Shown here: positions 5,759 to 6,807 of the stretch, one piece after another
Layout of the letters: each line of letters starts with the position of its first letter
How positions within the stretch are numbered: position 1 is the stretch's first letter
NCBI GenBank assembly: GCA_018894655.1
Contig: JAHIPE010000230.1
Location: forward strand, 1-6,807
From: Actinomycetota bacterium
GTDB lineage: Bacteria; Actinomycetota; Geothermincolia; Fen-727; Anoxymicrobiaceae
DNA length: 6,807 nt
Direction of reading: 5' to 3'
Made by a program: the position numbers and the translations under genes
The notes under the pieces: model-generated
Seen by the model: the letters and a program-made list of their open reading frames with translations, nothing else
What the model was told of the DNA's origin: nothing
Databases searched by the model: none

Positions 5759-6010
5759 TCTGTTTCACTCTGCCACGGGCGGGTTTAGAACCCGCCCTCA
5801 AGCGGAGGGGTTCGTCTGTTTCACTCTGCCACGGGCGGGGCGGGTTGAGAACCCGCCCTCAAGCGCGGAGGGGTTCGTCTCTCTCACTCTGCCACGGGCG
5901 GGTTTAGAACCCGCCCTCAAGCGGAGGGGTTCGTCTCTCTCACTCTGCCACGGGCGTGCCCTGAACCCGCCCTCAACTTCTACTGTAGCGGGTTAAGAAC
6001 CTGCCCTCAA
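5759..6010. repeat. Tandem array of GC-rich hairpin units between gpgS and the membrane-protein gene
   Basis: Three near-identical units (5759-5814, 56 bp; 5815-5877, 63 bp; 5878-5933, 56 bp) are followed by a shortened fourth (5934-5980) and a diverged fifth (about 5981-6010). Each good unit has a perfect 9-bp stem, GGGCGGGTT against AACCCGCCC, with a 3-nt loop (arms 5777-5785/5789-5797, 5838-5846/5850-5858, 5896-5904/5908-5916). The stems are joined by the conserved segments CTCAAGCGGAGGGGTTCG and TTTCACTCTGCCAC or CTCTCACTCTGCCAC. The fourth stem is degraded and the fifth is 6 bp with one G-T pair. Decay toward gpgS suggests the oldest copies lie there. The array fills the roughly 280-bp gap and has no supportable gene. 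It resembles REP-type or other dispersed intergenic repeats; roles in mRNA 3'-end stabilisation or attenuation are possible. There is no T-tract after any stem on the minus strand. Confidence 0.85.
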
Positions 6011-6807
6011 ACTGGGGGCTCATCCCGGCGCCGGGAGAGCGTCTCCATGGGAGGCCGCTCGATGACCTCTATCTCCACCGGCTCGAGCGCGTATTCGTCT
6101 TCAGTGAACCTTACGGTATTGTAGACCGTTTCGAGCTCTGTTTTCAGCTCGATCTTTCCGTCGTCGTCAAGTCTCCTGAAGATCGCCTTCATGACCGCGA
6201 ACGACATCCGGGAGAGCGCGTCGAGCGGCTGGTTGTGGTGCCTTCGCACCTCCAGGTCGACCTGGGCAAGCGACCCCAGCCCGTACCTCTCGAGGATGTC
6301 TAAGACCAACCCCGTCTCCACCCCGTAGCCGGTCAGGAACGGGACGCTACACAGCACCGACCTGCGGCCCGCGTACTCACCGGAAAGCGGCTGGATCAGC
6401 CCGGCCAACTCGGGGTAGAAGAGGTTGAGGAACGGGCGCACGACTAGCTCTGTGACCCGGCCGCCACCGGTCTTCATGGTCACCTCGCCCTCCTTGAGCG
6501 GCCTCTGGTAGTAGCCTTTCACGTAGCCGATATCCGGGTTGGACAGCAGCGGCCCTATAAGGCCGTAGGCAAACCTGGGGTGGATGTTCTCGATGTCGGA
6601 GTCTATCCAGGCGATGATGTCGCCATCCAGCACGTGCAGGCTCTTCCAGAGCGCCTCACCTTTGCCGGAGGCGGGCGGAAGGCCGGTCAGTATCTCGTCG
6701 TCGAAGAAGACTTCAGCCCCTTGCGCCGAGGCCACGTCCACCGTCCCGTCGCCGCTTCGCGAGTCGATGATGGCGAGCTGGTCTATCAGGTGATGCCTCT
6801 CCATGAG
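6007..6807 (-). CDS. gpgS: Glucosyl-3-phosphoglycerate synthase, C-terminal part (5' end outside window)
   Basis: This GT81-family glycosyltransferase (GT-A fold) transfers glucose from NDP-glucose to 3-phosphoglycerate, the first step to glucosylglycerate and, in mycobacteria, methylglucose lipopolysaccharide. Counting from the methionine at 6804, visible motifs are DSRSGDGT (14-21), GKGEALWKSL (47-56), the metal-binding DSD at 68-70 within WIDSDIEN, VKGYYQRPL (95-103), GGGRVTEL (113-120), ELAGLIQPLSGEYAGRR (132-148), GYGVETGLVLDI (159-170) and VDLEVRRHHNQPL (182-194), where H189 aligns with the catalytic-site histidine of the mycobacterial enzyme. The frame stays open to the window edge, and the usual N-terminal nucleotide-binding strand (the VVIPALNE-like region) is missing, so the 6804 methionine is internal. 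The stop codon TGA (6009-6007) lies inside a copy of the hairpin repeat. No partner phosphatase (GpgP) is visible. Confidence 0.93.
   Translation of the reverse strand, partial: LMERHHLIDQLAIIDSRSGDGTVDVASAQGAEVFFDDEILTGLPPASGKGEALWKSLHVLDGDIIAWIDSDIENIHPRFAYGLIGPLLSNPDIGYVKGYYQRPLKEGEVTMKTGGGRVTELVVRPFLNLFYPELAGLIQPLSGEYAGRRSVLCSVPFLTGYGVETGLVLDILERYGLGSLAQVDLEVRRHHNQPLDALSRMSFAVMKAIFRRLDDDGKIELKTELETVYNTVRFTEDEYALEPVEIEVIERPPMETLSRRRDEPPV

Noticed and set aside
5759..5980. CRISPR array
   Set aside because: The whole 56-bp unit is repeated nearly identically, so there are no unique spacers. Unit lengths vary and each unit contains its own hairpin. No cas genes are present.
6802..6804. ATG as the true start of gpgS
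   Set aside because: Known GpgS proteins have about 50 or more residues before this point, including the nucleotide-binding strand, and the frame is open to the window edge.
1..6807. tRNA or rRNA genes
   Set aside because: I saw no cloverleaf-like arrangement, GTTCRANNC T-arm motif in a tRNA context, or rRNA signature in the non-coding stretches on either strand.

Overview
This GC-rich window has every recognisable gene on the minus strand. It probably comes from a high-GC, possibly deep-branching, member of the Actinomycetota. That placement is inference. It rests on a glucosyl-3-phosphoglycerate synthase (GpgS), a roadblock/LC7 gene paired with a DUF4388 gene, and a leaderless-looking TATAAT/ATG arrangement. 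Other GC-rich phyla that carry roadblock and DUF4388 genes are not excluded.

Layout from right to left, which is the direction of transcription. (1) 6807-6007: the C-terminal 267 codons of gpgS, whose 5' end lies outside the window. (2) 6010-5759: a non-coding array of four to five GC-rich hairpin units; the first unit supplies the gpgS stop codon. (3) 5725-5126: a 199-residue protein with four predicted membrane segments, no recognised family, and a perfect 17-bp tandem duplication at its 3' end that shifts the frame. (4) About 5096-3145: an apparently intact IS607-family element. It carries the serine recombinase tnpA and the RNA-guided nuclease tnpB, overlapping by 11 bp, followed by a highly structured right end that probably encodes the omega-RNA. 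(5) 3144-2978: an AT-richer intergenic region with a possible promoter. (6) 2977-2555: a roadblock/LC7 (MglB-like) protein. (7) 2539-1: a DUF4388 protein 15 nt downstream of it, open to the left edge, with at least 846 residues, most of them a Glu/Ala/Pro-rich acidic tail.

The roadblock and DUF4388 genes look like one operon. Such pairs are usually linked to small-GTPase or cell-polarity and motility signalling, but no GTPase is visible here. The IS607 element lies between that operon and the gpgS/membrane-protein pair and disrupts no recognisable gene. The least explained features are the hairpin array tied to the gpgS stop codon, the frame-shifting 17-bp duplication next to the insertion, and the structured right end of the IS.
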